Part shown: one piece after another, positions 23,523 through 36,057 of the stretch
How the letters are laid out: each line of letters opens with the position of its first letter
How positions within the stretch are numbered: position 1 is the first letter of the stretch
Source of the DNA: Plazaster borealis
Lineage: Eukaryota > Echinodermata > Asteroidea > Forcipulatida > Labidiasteridae
Assembly (NCBI GenBank): GCA_021014325.1
Contig: CM037473.1
Span: 14,818,696 to 14,882,695 of the forward strand
Reading direction: 5' to 3'
Length of the DNA: 64,000 nucleotides
Program-made: the position numbers and the translations under genes
Notes under the pieces: generated by a model
Databases searched by the model: none
The model's input: only the letters and a program-made list of their open reading frames with translations
Told to the model about the DNA's origin: nothing

Positions 23523-23938
23523 TCTGAACTCCATTGGCTCCCGATCAAATTGTTAAGTTAATTCTTCTCACTTTCAAAGCTCTTCATGGCCTATCTCCTG
23601 ACTGTATATCTGATCTTCTCCATAAATATATTCCTGTTCGTCCTCTTCGTTCTGCTGGCCAATCCCTACTGATGCAAACTACTTTTTCCACTAAATTCTA
23701 TGGTTGAAGAGCCTTCAACTTTATCGCACCTTCGTTATGGAATGACTTACCTCTTCATATTCGCCAAGCCGACTCTCTTCAGATTTTCAAGGGACATTTA
23801 AAGACTCATTCGTTTGAAGCTATATTTTTGTAACATATAGCTTCATATATTCCATTTCATTGTTTTATGTTTTGTGTTACGGATAGAGGCTCCTGCATTA
23901 TGCACTATATAAATGTCTTGCATTATTATTATTATTAT
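23523..23938 (+). pseudogene. LINE (CR1/L2-like) ORF2 3' end, broken
   Basis: Conceptual translation begins with the LHWLP motif, then TFKALHGLSPDCISDLL, PLRSAGQSLL, LWNDLPLHIRQADSLQIFK and LKTHSFEAIF, the usual C-terminus after the reverse transcriptase. In-frame stops fall after LLS and after FYG, so it is dead. The 3' end carries a TTA/ATT microsatellite (23923-23938), typical of CR1/L2 tails. Confidence 0.8.
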
Positions 23939-24201
23939 CTATTGTTATGTATACAGGAATTTATTTATGTTTAATAATGCAATAAAATTTACATAAACAA
24001 ACTAGACATAAATGTACTGTAGGAATATCTGGTGCTGAACCAGCTGTGTTTATTGTACACACAATGTGCACTCGCCATGGTGAAATATATTGATGCTTGA
24101 TACACCGGGTTAGTGTAATGGACCTGCATCACGTTTACATAACCCAATATTTTTTTCTGAACAGTGTGTGTCACATCAAAGGGAAGTGAGCAAAATTTAT
24201 C

Positions 24202-24552
24202 TTTCCTTATTTTCTTGTTTTGATTTCATTACGTGTGGAAACAAATTTCATTCAAGATTAATGTAATAATGTTTATGTAATTTGAAACATTGAAATGATC
24301 AGTACCAATTGTTGTCAGAATTGTTTCCTTACTTTCTTGTTTTGATTTCATTCAATGGGGACAGAAACCTCATTCAAGATGGATGTAGTACCTTTTGTAA
24401 TTTGAAACATTGAAATGATCAGTACCAATTGTTGTCAGAATTATTTCCTTATTTTCTTGTTTTGATTTCATTCAATGGGAACAAAAACCTCATTCAATGG
24501 ATGTAATACCTTTTGTAATTTTAAACATTGAAATGATCGGTACCAATCCTTA
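24202..24552 (+). repeat. Tandem repeat, about 121-bp unit, 3 copies
   Basis: The unit begins TTCCTTATTTTCTTG and includes ACATTGAAATGATCAGTACC and AATTGTTGTCAGAATT. Copies start near 24202, 24326 and 24447. Confidence 0.75.
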
Positions 24553-24559
24553 TAAGAAT

Positions 24560-24795
24560 AATTCTTAAATTGTTGCGGTACCCGCTGCTAAAATATAAGA
24601 TTCGAACTGCCTCTAGCTACCAAGCAATCTTGGTGGTCTAGTGGTAAGACATCTTCTCTAGAATGACAAAGGTCGTGGGTTCGAATCCCACCCAAGTAAT
24701 ATGCCTATGGATTTTGTTCACAGGACCTGGGAAAGTACTGAGTATACAGTGCTTTACACACATCGGTGAAAGGGCAAAACCAAATAATATTCTTT
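24560..24795 (+). repeat. tRNA-derived SINE, family 2, best copy
   Basis: After the spacer GCGGTACCCGCTGC, the tRNA-like head runs from about 24629 to 24701 with A box TGGTCTAGTGGTAAGAC and B box GGTTCGAATCC. The head ends CCCAAGTAA, and the tail with AAAGTACTGAGTATACAGTGC follows. Ends pair as TCTTGG/CCAAG. Confidence 0.75.
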
Positions 24796-24911
24796 ATCAC
24801 CGATGCAAATTTAACATCAATATCATTCTCCAATCAAAATGAGGTCTTCAACAGGAAAATCACGCTTGAATCTGACCCGACATTACTTTGATGTATTTTC
24901 TTGTGTAGCCA

Positions 24912-25092
24912 GGGCCCAATTTCATAAAGCTGTTAAGCAGAAAATACTGTTTGACAAATTTCTTTGCTAAGCAAAAATTGAGTGGGGCACCAGTCACAAG
25001 AATGTAATTTTGGCTGGTAACCTGTTTCTGTTAAGCAATACTTTTCTGTGCTTAGCAAGTTTTTGTGCTTACAGGCTTTATGAAATTGGGCC
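24912..25092. repeat. MITE family A, complete copy
   Basis: GGGCCCAATTTCATAAAGC left end and GCTTTATGAAATTGGGCC right end, with the usual ACCAGTCAC and TTGGCTGGTAACCTG body. Confidence 0.8.
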
Positions 25093-26706
25093 AAGCCCCA
25101 GGTGACAAAAATAAGCAGGCATTATTTGACAAAAAACCTTGACAATCCATTGTATCGCGTCCTAATGCAGGTCTGATACTTTGTTCCTGTAAGGGCAGGG
25201 CAGTTTTTTTCTTAATAGTAAAGGACACTGTTATGAGGGAAATTCACCGAAACATTTCAAGGGGCACCAAGGCAATAACCACGGAGCAAGAAGGCAATGA
25301 TTGCCTCTGAAGTATCGGGCCTGCCTAATAATAATGTACATGTTTAAACAGCATTTCTTAACCTACAGAGTTTCCTCCAGCGGAGAAAAAAAACAAGTAA
25401 CAAACTTTATACTCTCTTCAAAGTATGAGAATGTATTCATATAAGTTTTTATGAATATTTTCTTGAAAACTTATACATGCAACTTATTACTGTTATCTCT
25501 AAAGTCAATGCTATAACATATCTTAATAAAACAAGTGCACTGCTAAAAATGCTGTTCTTGAAATAAGAAAACAATCTTATTTTAGGAAAACTTTTCTTGT
25601 GTCACTCCCAAAAATCTTAATAGGAAATCTTTCCAGGTAGTGAAACAAGAAAGTTTTCGTTGAAATAGGATTTGTTTCTTATTTCAAGAATACCACTTTT
25701 AGCAGTGTGGTTTTTCATGAGTGCTGACATTGAAATGAATGACATTCTCTTTGGTTTGTTTTATGAAACAAATCCTGAAAGCTTTAAATGAATTAATTCT
25801 TCAATAAAAAAGAGCAATTATAACCCCAAAACATAAATCCTGAACATCTAGTCTTGGGGGCAAACTTTGTTGGTGTGTGACAGTGTCAGGGACAAGTTTG
25901 TTTAAACAGTGGGCAAGCTTGCTGAAGATGCTAAGGGGGACTTTTTAGTGGACGACTTTGCTTGGGGGCAAGAAGACTGGCTTCCGTAACAAAAACGAAT
26001 TTAGAAAAAAACCAAAAAGACACACACAGTTTTGTACCTTAATTAATTTTCAAGTGTACTTACTTTTGCCCGGTGTAAACTGAACATCTGCTCTTGAAAT
26101 CACAGCATCTTGCTATAAACCTGTGAGAATTCTCGCTGTATGTGTGAAGAAGAATATGAAGGGAAAAAAAATAGATAATTTCATATTGCAAGATCTATAC
26201 GTACATGTATGTGTAAAGATCGGATGAACTCTAATACACCAAATGTACATTTGAGTAGACTTGGAAGGGATCAGCAAATTTCCCAAAGGGTTGGGGGGTA
26301 GATCCCCTTTCCCTGTACGCTTCGTTGTTCTGGCAGGCAAGTTTGCTGTCATTACACTACCCCCCCCCCCAAGCATCATTCTTATAGTCAGGAGTATATA
26401 AGTGGATTTCCTTTTGCGCTGCGCGGCACGGTTATACCTATCATTGTGCTCTACGGTAGCACTGAGACTGAAGTCATTCATGCACCATTCATGCATACGC
26501 ACATGATAGGCCTATCCCAGTAGCTGCCTTTCACATACAATTTACTTATACTCGCATTACAGACGTGACAGATTCGGTTCTACCATAGTTCTGAAATTCG
26601 TTCATAATACCGTTAGTACAGTGTACATAGTACGACGACTTACAAGGAAATGAAGTTTCACGTTATAAAAAATCCTATCCTATGCTTTAAAAATCCAGAA
26701 TCTTCC
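25093..26706. other. Non-coding stretch with a MITE J fragment
   Basis: 25185-25320 matches family J weakly (AAGGGCAGGGCAG, GGGGCACCAAGGCAATAACC). The remainder is AT-rich with a C run at about 26361-26370. No gene was recognised. Confidence 0.4.
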
Positions 26707-27105
26707 TTAAAGGCAAAGTGTTCCTTTGATTATTTGAAACAGTTCGATTGTTTTAATCCTTTATAAATGTAGATATATACCATAACACTAACCTGTGAAA
26801 ATTTCATTTCAAAAGATGGTAGCGTTTTTGAGATATTGCCGAAAATCTGGAGCGGTTATGTCCACGCAGGAAGAATAATCTGCAATTGGAATACACAATC
26901 TGAGAAACGATTCATGCAGAAACATTTCTCAGATTGAAATGTTGTTGCATCCCTCTCTCTAAAACCCTTTTCCTTTCAAGGGAATCGTTTCTCAAAATGT
27001 TATTATACATTATCAACAGCTGCAGTGCTTCTTACCAAGTAAATCTTGATGGTAATTCATTTTTGGAGTAATTACCAATGGTATACACATGTACCCTCCC
27101 TTTAA
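26707..27105 (+). repeat. MITE family B, copy 4
   Basis: TTAAAGGCAAAGTGTTCC left end, CCCTCCCTTTAA right end, and the middle GTCCACGCAGGAAGAATAATC then GAGAAACGATTCATGCAGAAAC. Confidence 0.8.
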
Positions 27106-27239
27106 TAACCTTCTGTTGTATAAATGATCAAAACAGAAAGAGAAAAACTATCCGAGTGGCAGGTTCAATAAGACATGTAGGGTCCCCTAAGGTCTTCGTC
27201 CTTTTACAGTACGCACTTTCACTTTCAGCAATCTAAGAT

Positions 27240-27622
27240 TTAAAGGGTCTGTATACGTTTGGTAATGACTCTGAAAATTAATGGCAAAAAAACTTAGCAG
27301 CGCTTGGATAGTATAATGCATTTTGAAAAACTTTTCACTTCGAAGTAGGCCTACTGCGGTTATGGAGAAAAAAAAAATTATCCCCCAAATTTTGTATCTG
27401 AGAAGCATTACTGACAGTAACGTTTGTCAGATTGTGTATTCCAATCGCAGATTGTTCTTCCTGCGTGTACATAACCGCTCCAGATTTTCGACAATATCTC
27501 AAAAACGCTACCACCTTTAGAAATGAAATCTTCACAGGTTAGTTTTATGGTGTATATCTACAACTATATAGGATTGGAACAAACAGTGGGTTCCAATTAC
27601 CAAAAGTATACGATCCCTTTAA
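27240..27622 (-). repeat. MITE family B, copy 5 (complete)
   Basis: TTAAAGGGTCTGTATACGTTTGG at one end, AAAAGTATACGATCCCTTTAA at the other. The body is inverted relative to copy 2. Confidence 0.85.
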
Positions 27623-28380
27623 TCTTTAGATTAATAAGTTTTAATTTTTATCTATGTTGCACTGATCACAAACCTTTTCACGGTGACAGTTCCTGCTGAA
27701 CTTTTTGTCAGCCTTGGCAAACCTGGATTCTTTGGTTATCATCATAAATGTTAACTCATTCTTTTGCTTATGCTTGGGGTTTTTAGTCAGGTGTTGTACG
27801 TGTAAAGGCTTGCCTCTACGTTTGTTCGTTTGGTTATTGGGGGTTGTTTTGTTTTCTTAATAGCAACCTAGCCTTGCCAAATGTACTTTATATGCCAACA
27901 ATATTTTATTTTAAATTTGTTGATGTAAAGACTTTGTGCCTAGTGTACATACGTATCTGTACTAAACTATACATACATACATTATCTTCAGAATTGTACA
28001 ACATTCATGCCATGTGCACGTAACCTTCGATCTAACAATAAATGCCCACCTTCAAGAAAATGCCGGATCTCGTCATTTCAGATGTGGTACAACACACCGC
28101 AAGATTACTCTCCCTCACAGCCCTTCTAATCCGCGCGCATTGGCCACATTCGCCACTCCATAATAGCGAGAATGTATCAGGCTGAATCTTCATGGCCACA
28201 ATGTCTAATGAAACGGAAGGGACTCTTATGGGCCGTGTCATTATTGCTCATTGAGGCGGTCGTCAATGACTGGGGGGGTGTCAACCAATATCAAATATTG
28301 AAATGGAACCCCTTGATTTTTTAATGAAGGATGCTTCTTATATGGAGAGAGCGTCATCATTGCTAAGTAAAGCGTTCACT
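27623..28380. other. Non-coding stretch
   Basis: No gene, RNA or bounded repeat was recognised. Confidence 0.35.
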
Positions 28381-28439
28381 AATGTTAAGGCGATTAAAAC
28401 TGTCCGTCTTTTAAGCATTTTATGTGACAGATCCCTTTT

Positions 28440-28730
28440 ATGGTCGGAAATGGTTTAGCTCCTACTTATCTTCAGAACCTTATTTCTTATAAAGCCTACA
28501 GTTCTCGCAATCTAAGTTCTGCTTCTACTTCCCATTTGTGCATGCTCTCTGCACCCAGTACTTATACACGGTATGGGCAACGAGCATTCACAGTCAGTGC
28601 ACCTACATTATGGAACAATCTACCTCGTCACATCCGTCAGGCTTCATCTCTTGAATCCTTCAAAGCCATGTTAAAAACCCAAGTTTTAAACGATTCAACC
28701 TGGGAAGCGGCAGCAGAGGGATCACCTTAA
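28440..28730 (+). pseudogene. LINE ORF2 C-terminal fragment, open frame
   Basis: 96 codons. GNGLAPTYLQNLI, then RYGQRAFTVSAPTLWNNLP, HIRQASSLESFKAML and KTQVL are the standard C-terminal signature after a CR1/L2-type reverse transcriptase. The frame is open to a natural stop but the catalytic part is missing, so it is a 5'-truncated copy. A tRNA-like SINE begins 65 bp downstream. Confidence 0.8.
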
Positions 28731-28794
28731 GGGGATGTTTCGGACTGGCAACCCCGAACAAAGATATTAACAAAATAGGGAGACCGCCAGTATA

Positions 28795-28892
28795 GGGCTA
28801 GATAGCTCAGTTGGAAGAGCCCGGCACGTTAATCCGGAGGTTGCAGGTCCAAGTCCCGCTCTAGTCAAATTTTCTTTGTTCAACCCAAAATT
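28795..28892 (+). repeat. tRNA-derived SINE, family 1, copy 2
   Basis: The tRNA-like region is 28795-28867, with anticodon-stem halves CCGG/CCGG and loop ACGTTAA (GTT anticodon position). A box TAGCTCAGTTGGAAGAGC, B box GGTCCAAGTCC, tail TTTCTTTGTTCAACCCAAAA. Confidence 0.75.
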
Positions 28893-29948
28893 ATTTTTAA
28901 CATTACCCAGTCAGTTTCCCTTGTGGTTTATTACTAGATATATTTGTAATGAACTCATAACTTCCAATCAGCACTCATAGCATACAAACCTATGATACTC
29001 TAAGTGCAGTGCAGGGCATCAGACCACAACACACTACAGTAAACAGGGAAACCTGCTATGTATTCAAACTCACGCTGGGCACACACAGGGCTGTTTTAAT
29101 ATATCGATGTGTCAATCAACTGTGCGTAGAATGTTTACTGAAGGACTGAAATGGAAAGACGGGCTCGCTACACAAACCAAAATCAAGCTTTATGAGGATC
29201 CTAATTAAGCATTGCTAAAAACGTTTGACAAATAAGTTCCGCACGAGTGTAAAGTTTGTTCAAGGACAACTGTGAGGGTGATCGTGCGAGGTATTTTAGT
29301 ACAGTATTATTGCAATGTAGATGCATTAGCACTCGTTATCATTAGATTAACCCATGGTTTAACCATCCTCCATGGTCTCACACTGACAGCGTACATTACA
29401 AGCTGTAAAGTTAGACATGTGGCTAACTGAATGATATGTTTGTGGTTATATTTAGCAAAGGATATTGATGTACAGTGTAAATACCTGGCATATTAAATTG
29501 AAGAGCAGCAACTGTACTTTTGTATTGTAAGGGAAATTTGCTTGATGTGGTGACCACTTGTAAAATGTGTCCCTAGTGAAACATCAAGGAGGGGGAGGGG
29601 CTATGCCAGCGCGAAGCAGGATGCTTTACGGCGTGGGGTACGGGGCCCGCCAAAGGGCCTGGAAAATTTTAAATTGCTCTGTGAACAAGGGGATGCACTC
29701 TGAGGTGATTCCTGATGGCCACTTCCTCCTGACCTCTTTGAGCAATAGGTTTTAAAGATTGTATTTGGACTCCGAAATGCATGAACTTGAAAAAAAGTGG
29801 GGGGGGGGACGTCATTTTAAACCTTTGCGGCGAATTCTTCAACTTGGCGGGTGCCATGGAAAGCGTGGTGGTGCGCCAAGCTTTTTTTCATGTTGGAGAA
29901 CACTGCGATTTGTATTACATGTATACCTGGAAAGGTATGAAATGTACC
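28893..29948. other. Non-coding stretch
   Basis: No supported gene. The overlapping short frames at 29567-29993 lack splice sites and domains. ACCCAGTCAGTTTCCCTTGTGG at about 28903 recurs at 31097, a small dispersed repeat. Confidence 0.4.
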
Positions 29949-30103
29949 TGGGCTCGATTTCACAAAGCAAAAAGATTCATCTTTAAAAGATGAGTTGTCG
30001 GTATCACCATAGTGATGTGTATTGTGACATCACACTTTGCTTAGCAATTAAGATTGATTCGAACTTAAGTTCAATCTTTAGCTCTTTGTGAAATCGGCCC
30101 CTG
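29949..30103. repeat. Short MITE with TCGATTTCACAAAG ends
   Basis: GGGCTCGATTTCACAAAG at the left and CTTTGTGAAATCGGCCCC at the right form the inverted repeat. The inner AAGATTCATCTTTAAAAG and TTAAGATTGATTCGAAC arms also partly pair. Confidence 0.65.
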
Positions 30104-30189
30104 GTGAGGTACAGGCACATAGAATGTAAATTAGTAAGTGAGGACCTTACAAACTAAACCTAGTGAGTCACCTACATCACCTAGAGGAA

Positions 30190-30440
30190 GGGCTAGAACT
30201 TTACACTGGACCGCAGGCCTGAGGCCAGTAGTGTCGGGCCAGTAAACTTTTGACCGGACAAGTCCAGCAGTCTTGTGTTTTTTAGTTGAATATTAATGAA
30301 GAATAATACCTCACTGTGTAATGTCTTGAACAAAAAAAGAATATGTTCAAATGTTGACTTTGGTCTGATTTTTCCTTTGCTTAGCGTTTGAACTCTGATA
30401 TCATTCATGTTTATGCAAGCCAAACACAATGTACATGTCG
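30190..30440 (+). repeat. Repeat R1, fragment
   Basis: AGGGCTAGAACTTTACACTG, then GACCGCAGGCCTGAGGCCAG and GGACAAGTCCAGCAGTCTTG. The left part matches 5813 onward; the right end is not recognised. Confidence 0.65.
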
Positions 30441-31773
30441 TTGCATTGCGGAATAATAAATGTCCCAGATGGTACGAATTCCTTGGTAATTGTGCTTGGA
30501 AATGTCACCCTTCGAAACAAGCCTAATCAATTTAATTATCAATGATTTAATACAAATTATTTAATCCATAATGTATTGAGTGCTCTTTTACAGCACTTGA
30601 ACGTCTTCAGAGAGCAAGTCAAATAATTTGACGACATTCTTAAATGTCACACTGGGAAACTATTATTCTATTTTGTTTTCCCCTGAACCACATTCCTTGT
30701 CAATTACTTTGCAATTTACGAAAAGTAAATTTCCTGCCGTATCCAATTACAGCAATTCCCGAGTGATCTGCATACAAAATGTCAACACACAAACGAGATT
30801 ATATTTAATACCGGAACGCAAATGGGATAATTTCAGTATATAAACGTTACATTCAGATCTGGTGAAACGGATTTTCTGAGTCGGTGAAAGATTATAGGCC
30901 TACTGCATGAGAAGTGGATGGAGAATTGCCAATTTTTATCAGGCATCAAGAAATATCAGAAAAGCAACCCCCCCCCTTCCCTCAAGCCCCCTTAAAAACA
31001 CTTTGGGGGTGAACAAGGAAAAATTGATTAGAGCGGGATTTGCAGTCTCCCTATTTTGTCAAATTGTCTTTATTCACTCCAATATTGATATATAATTACC
31101 CAGTCAGTTTCCCTTGTGGTTTATTGATTGACATTGAAAATACTTACAAGTACTTGTTTTGTTGTGTTGTGTTGTCGTTTAACCTTTGAGAAAGACTCTG
31201 CTAGGTTAAAAATGTCAGACCGTTAACAATTTTTTGCATTTATACCACAGGTCCTTTTGATTAGCATTTTGCAATCAGCTAACTCCTTGTTTTCATATTT
31301 TTTTTCTTCCAAAACCACATGGGGGAGGGATAAATTAAATATGTAGGCATCCAATGAATAAACAAAATCAAGTAAAAAGTTGTGTGCCAATTTTCCAGTA
31401 TCGACTCAACGCCAAACATCCAGACAATATTTCTACCCACGCAAAAGAAAAAACAAGGTTACCAACAGCACACTACGTGTGTCTGTGACCAAGTTTTAAT
31501 CTAGCAGAAAAGACATTCCAGACATAGGATAGCAAGTCAGATTGGATATCAGAAAGAATGGTTAGAGAATTCCAACCAAGTCAAGTGGCGACTTCAACCG
31601 GCCATGATTAACCTTTCTTGATATTCTCGGCAAACTTGCAGCAATCCCATACACGGTTGTGAATGATAATGGCGACTGCGCCCTTCACAAACCGAAAAAA
31701 AAATACAACTACATCTACTTTTTAGATAGTTCCCATGCACACCTTTGCATGCAATGTAGTCCAAGGTTTGCCC
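30441..31773. other. Non-coding stretch
   Basis: About 30640-30740 shares an inverted match with 34910-35000 (CTGGGAAACTATTATTCTA; TTGCAATTTACGAAAAGTAA), a low-copy repeat. C run at 30969-30976. No gene. Confidence 0.45.
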
Positions 31774-32135
31774 TTAAAGGCACTGAACACGTTTGGAAAA
31801 GTGTTCTTACTTGGTGTATCCCAACATATGCACAAAATAACAAGCCTGTGAACATTTGGGCTCAATTGGTCATCGAAGTTGCAAGAAAATGATGAAAGAA
31901 AAAACACCCTTGTTGTACAAGTTTGTGTGCTTTCATATAGGAATAAAAACTTCTTGCAAGAAGTTTTTATTATTTTAGTGAGAAATTACCTCTTTCTCAA
32001 AAACTACGTTACTTCAGAGGGAGTAGTTTCCTACAATGTTTTATACTATCAACAGCTCTCCGTTGCTTGTTACCAAGTAAGTTTTTATGCTAATATTTGT
32101 TTTGAGTCATTACCAAACGTGTACGATACCTTTAA
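31774..32135 (+). repeat. MITE family E, copy 1
   Basis: TTAAAGGCACTGAACACG left end, GTGTACGATACCTTTAA right end. The centre has a hairpin, AAAACTTCTTGCAAGAAGTTTT. Confidence 0.82.
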
Positions 32136-32400
32136 CTTTTTCAGTGACCTGTCCGAGCAGGACATTCATTTCAATAGTCACCCGGCTTTTTCACTATTTC
32201 ACATCAAGTAGGGTTGCTTTTTCAACACTGCACAAGCCAGCCAGACCTCTTGGAGAGAGTTTTGACTGGTCCTCGGTTGTTTAAAATAGAATTTGGCAGG
32301 TGGACCACTGTGAAGGCAGAATGTTTTAAAATCTGAACATTTATAATAAATCATTAGAATTGTGGACAAGTCGTTACATGTTTGTCGCGGTTTAAGTATT

Positions 32401-32775
32401 GTGGCGTGTCTTGTCTGAGTGGTCTAGTTCACCGAACCCAAGCTCTGGTGTTGTCAGCAGCAGAGTGTGGGTTCGAATCCCGGTCATGACACTTGTGCCC
32501 TTGAGCAAGGCACTTATCCATAATTGCTTCGTAAAAAGTTGGGAAGGTAGTGCATTCTGCTCTACCAGCCAAGCTCCTAGTGGATGATACCCATGCCTAC
32601 ATCCTTACAGACTGAGAAGGGGGTAACCCTGTTTCAGCCACAGGAGTAGGTGGCAACGTGCCTCTAGTGGCAGTTGATTTGGGTCGACAGCCCAAATTGG
32701 TTAACTGTAGCCCTCACCTTGAGGTGGCCGTCTAGCCTTGTGATGTTAGGTGATCTCTCATAAATAAATACAAAT
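32401..32775 (+). repeat. tRNA-Leu/Ser-like SINE, family 3, near full-length
   Basis: The head GTGTCTTGTCTGAGTGGTCT resembles a class II tRNA A-box region. A long variable part follows, then GGTTCGAATCCCGGTCATGA (B box), paired to the head through GTGTC/GACAC. The body contains TTGAGCAAGGCACTTA and CTGCTCTACCAGCCAAGC, ending ATAAATAAATA. Confidence 0.8.
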
Positions 32776-32786
32776 TTAAAAAGGAA

Positions 32787-32979
32787 AACAGCTCTTCCAC
32801 GACTTTCGCTGCTGCTCTCTTACGAGCCTGCTCTAGTGATACTGCTGCTCTCTTGCGAGACTGCTGGCTCCCGACTACTGCCCATAAATGGGGTCGTAGT
32901 CACGAGAACAGTAGTCTTGCATGAGCCAGCAGTCTTACGAAAACAGCACCAGCATCGTGAGATTCGCAGGAGAGCTGTT
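32787..32979. repeat. Fold-back MITE with AACAGCTCT ends
   Basis: AACAGCTCTTCC at the left, GGAGAGCTGTT at the right. The arms continue inward as GACTGCTGGCTC...GAGCCAGCAGTC and ACTACTG...CAGTAGT around the centre at about 32890. CTGCTCTCTTACGAG/CTGCTCTCTTGCGAG repeats within the left arm. It lies 12 bp after the family 3 SINE. Confidence 0.7.
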
Positions 32980-33700
32980 ACGCTATCACAATGAAAAACA
33001 TTTAACGACTTGTTCTAGTATATTATCTTTGCACTTTGATGAAACTAAAAAAAGTTTACCCTAGCAGGTAACTTTTTCAATCTGGCAGACATGTATTCAG
33101 GCACATTTTTTGCAAAGGTAGAATTTTGATTGGTGATTTTAAAAGCACGTAGGACATTGTATTTTGTCATCTTGTGTATTAAAACAGTAAAAAAACAGTC
33201 TCTCCAAAAGATAGTTCACCTTTGAGCAAGGCCATTTTTTATTTTGCAAAGGGTTTTTCCATTAGAAAATCTTAACGTCTATGGGACACTTTTGAAGGGG
33301 CACCAAGGGCAAGACCAAGGCAATGGAGGTGGCCTCCGTTAAACTCCAGGCCTTAAGGTAAACTGTTGATACAGCAGTTTCTAATATTAGTTAAATGAAT
33401 CACGTTCTAGCCTTTAAGATTTTTCAGGACGGTAATTCAATACATGTACATCCCAGGGTTGAATAGAACTCACAAGTGCAGAGACCTATACTGCCAACTA
33501 AGCACAGCCAGACATCATCTCACAGTCTATCCCACTGTGACGGAAATGAGGACGAGACAATTGATGGCGTTGAGACGATGATGATGATGCTGCCAAACAA
33601 GATCCCGGAGCAACTCATCAGCCAGTGATGTCATCAACGTTTCCTTCTATCTCCTTCAATCAAGTGTGATGGTTCCACGCACCCAGCAACGGCACACGGA
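32980..33700. repeat. MITE family J copy and flanks
   Basis: 33212-33360 matches family J (AAGGCCATTTTTTATTTTGC, TTAACGTCTATGGGAC, CTCCAGGCCTTAAG). The rest is unassigned non-coding sequence with a short GATGATGATG run near 33578. Confidence 0.55.
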
Positions 33701-33711
33701 GACAACGACAG

Positions 33712-34026
33712 GGGGGGGGAGGACCATGGTTGGTTCTATTTTCTCTCTCTTGCCTCTTCTATTTGGAATTATAACTTGTAGTTGGTGTTTGATGATAAGC
33801 CTGGGGAGCGGCAGTGCTGTTTGATGTAGGTGGGCACGACATGGAGTAATTAAGGTTTACAAGATAGGGGGGGACCTGGGTGGTTGTATTTTCTCTCTCT
33901 CTCTCTCTTGCCTCTTCTTTTTGGAGTTATAACTTGTAGTTGGTGTTTGATGATAAGCCTTGGGTGCGGCAGTGCTGTTTGATGTAGGTGGGCACGACAT
34001 GGGGTAATTAAGGTTTACAAGATAGG
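33712..34026 (+). repeat. Tandem duplication, about 155-bp unit
   Basis: Two copies of a segment with TTTTCTCTCTCTTGCCTCTTC, GTTGGTGTTTGATGATAAGCC, GTAGGTGGGCACGACATGG and TTAAGGTTTACAAGATAGG. The copies differ mainly by the length of a CT run. Confidence 0.85.
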
Positions 34027-35480
34027 AATCTATTGAACGTGTTGTATGCTAATCCGTTATGATCTGAGACACATGCACTGCTGTTAAAATACAGTACGGA
34101 ATGCATGGTCAAAATTGTTTCCAACTTATAAAGGAGTTTACAAGAGTGCCCCGCTTCGGATTTTTATTATGTTTGTATTTTTATGCAAGTTTGCCCAAAA
34201 CAAGGCTAAAAGCCCCTTTGGTAAGGGGCTACAAGAAGAAAATATATAAGATGAAAATAACTCAGGGGAGCTGAAGGTAGGAATTGATACAAAAATAGAA
34301 TTTAAGTCTTTGCAATTTGGAAAAAGTTTCCTTCTACTTGTAACACTGTGATACACAAAGCTGAAATGATGTGCACAACAATTGCAACATTGAAAACATT
34401 CACAGATTTGCACATAACTTACATGGTATAAAGATGGTTATGGTGGAAAACTCTGGAAATATTTGTGCAAAATTTTTGCTATAGCCAGCTAAAATTTATA
34501 AGTTTAAAAAAATAGTTTTTGATTTAGTGAGTCCAAAACCCAATGTTTGAAAACAGTGAAAACATATTGTATTTGTTGGTTTTGGGTTTGTTTGTTTGTT
34601 TGTTTGTTTGTTTGTTTGTTTTGTTCATTATTTTCTAGTCACTCGAATGACCGATTGAGCTTTAACTTGTTTGAGATAAAACAAGGCCAGACAATTGTTT
34701 AAAAGACTGACTAGGAACTAAATTGGCAAGGATGGCGTCGTGTCAAACAAGCAAAATATCAAACTTGTAAACATCTCATGGACACACTCTTTGTTCACTA
34801 TTTGAATGTATCTGTGCAATACATTTTTTATTAATGGGACTTTGGACTAATGCATTTTAAGTAATTTTTATTGTTATTTGTTTAACTTGATAGATTCTAT
34901 CATTTTTTTACTTTTCGTAAATTGCAAAGTAATTGGCAAGGAATGCCGTTCGGGGGAAAAATAGAATAATAGTTTCCCAGTGTGACATTTAAGAACGTGG
35001 TAAAAATATATTTTATATTGTATTTTTTACTGTACACTAAATCATTTTTGACCTTTGGGTCTCTTGATTCAGTTTAAGGTTGTGAATTTAAATAAAACCA
35101 GAAATACAAACACTGCAAGGTTCATTTCTAAATGATCATACTCGTTGTTTGCAATCTCAACATCACCCTCTAACACGTACTGGAAAACAATGTCCAAAGT
35201 TCCATCATTCACTGGTAACCTTCCCATAGGAAACCGCTACATGTATATGACGAACCACCAGCCTCTTTGATTTTCTATTGATCCCATCACCTGTCTATCA
35301 CATCTTATACTTTGTAACCATGGCACCACGCTCTCTGCCTCTCTCATCATTCAATGGAGCCTACTTCTCCTTCTTCTTTGCCTCCCTTTCTAACTCCTCT
35401 TTGGCGTTCTAATCACATTTCGTTTCCTTTTTCAGTCCATCCATTAAGTCTAATTTACGTGCATTGCATTAATTAAATAA
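34027..35480. other. Non-coding stretch with a GTTT microsatellite
   Basis: (GTTT)n lies at 34585-34622. About 34625-34680 resembles the end of MITE E or C (TTATTTTCTAGTCACTCGAATGACC). No gene was recognised. Confidence 0.45.
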
Positions 35481-35526
35481 CATTGAGACCTCCATGCTGT
35501 GAGCGAGTTGCCAATTTTTACATGCT

Positions 35527-35822
35527 TACATCAGAAGGCTTCAATTTGCGTATTAGTGCAGTCTAAGGATTCGGTTCTGGTTTTACAAAACAAAACCAAG
35601 ATAATGAAGACAAATTTTAAAAGGTGTGCTTGTTCTATTTTGTATTACTTCCTGTGCATAACACTGACAGTACGTACATATCGCCTGCCATCAGAAAACT
35701 TCAATTAGCGTATAAGTGCAGTCTAAGGGTTAGGTTCTGGTTTTACAAAACAAAAACAAGATAATGAAGACAAATTTTAAAAAGGCGTGCTTGCTCTATT
35801 TGTTATTACTTCCTGTGCATTG
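35527..35822 (+). repeat. Tandem duplication, about 160-bp unit
   Basis: Two copies of a unit with CATCAGAA, GTGCAGTCTAAGG, TTCTGGTTTTACAAAACAAAA, AAGATAATGAAGACAAATTTT and TTACTTCCTGTGCAT, starting near 35531 and 35690. Confidence 0.8.
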
Positions 35823-36057
35823 CCATACCTAAGGCTCACTTGCATTGTCTGATTTTTTTTTTCAGAGCCACAGTAATTTAATTTCACAGATGCAAAGTTT
35901 CGTACACAATCAGAGTTCGCTACATGGATCATGGATCATGAATTTTTATAAAGAAAATGTAATCTCTTTTACTTCATTATTTCATTACTGTTCATAAGTT
36001 ATTTGTTGTTGGGGAACAAAACACCCAGCAGGGTGGATATGTGCGCATTACAAGTCT

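Noticed and set aside
26113..26502. 129-residue minus-strand frame
   Set aside because: No domain, codon bias or splice site, and it runs through a C run and AT-rich sequence.
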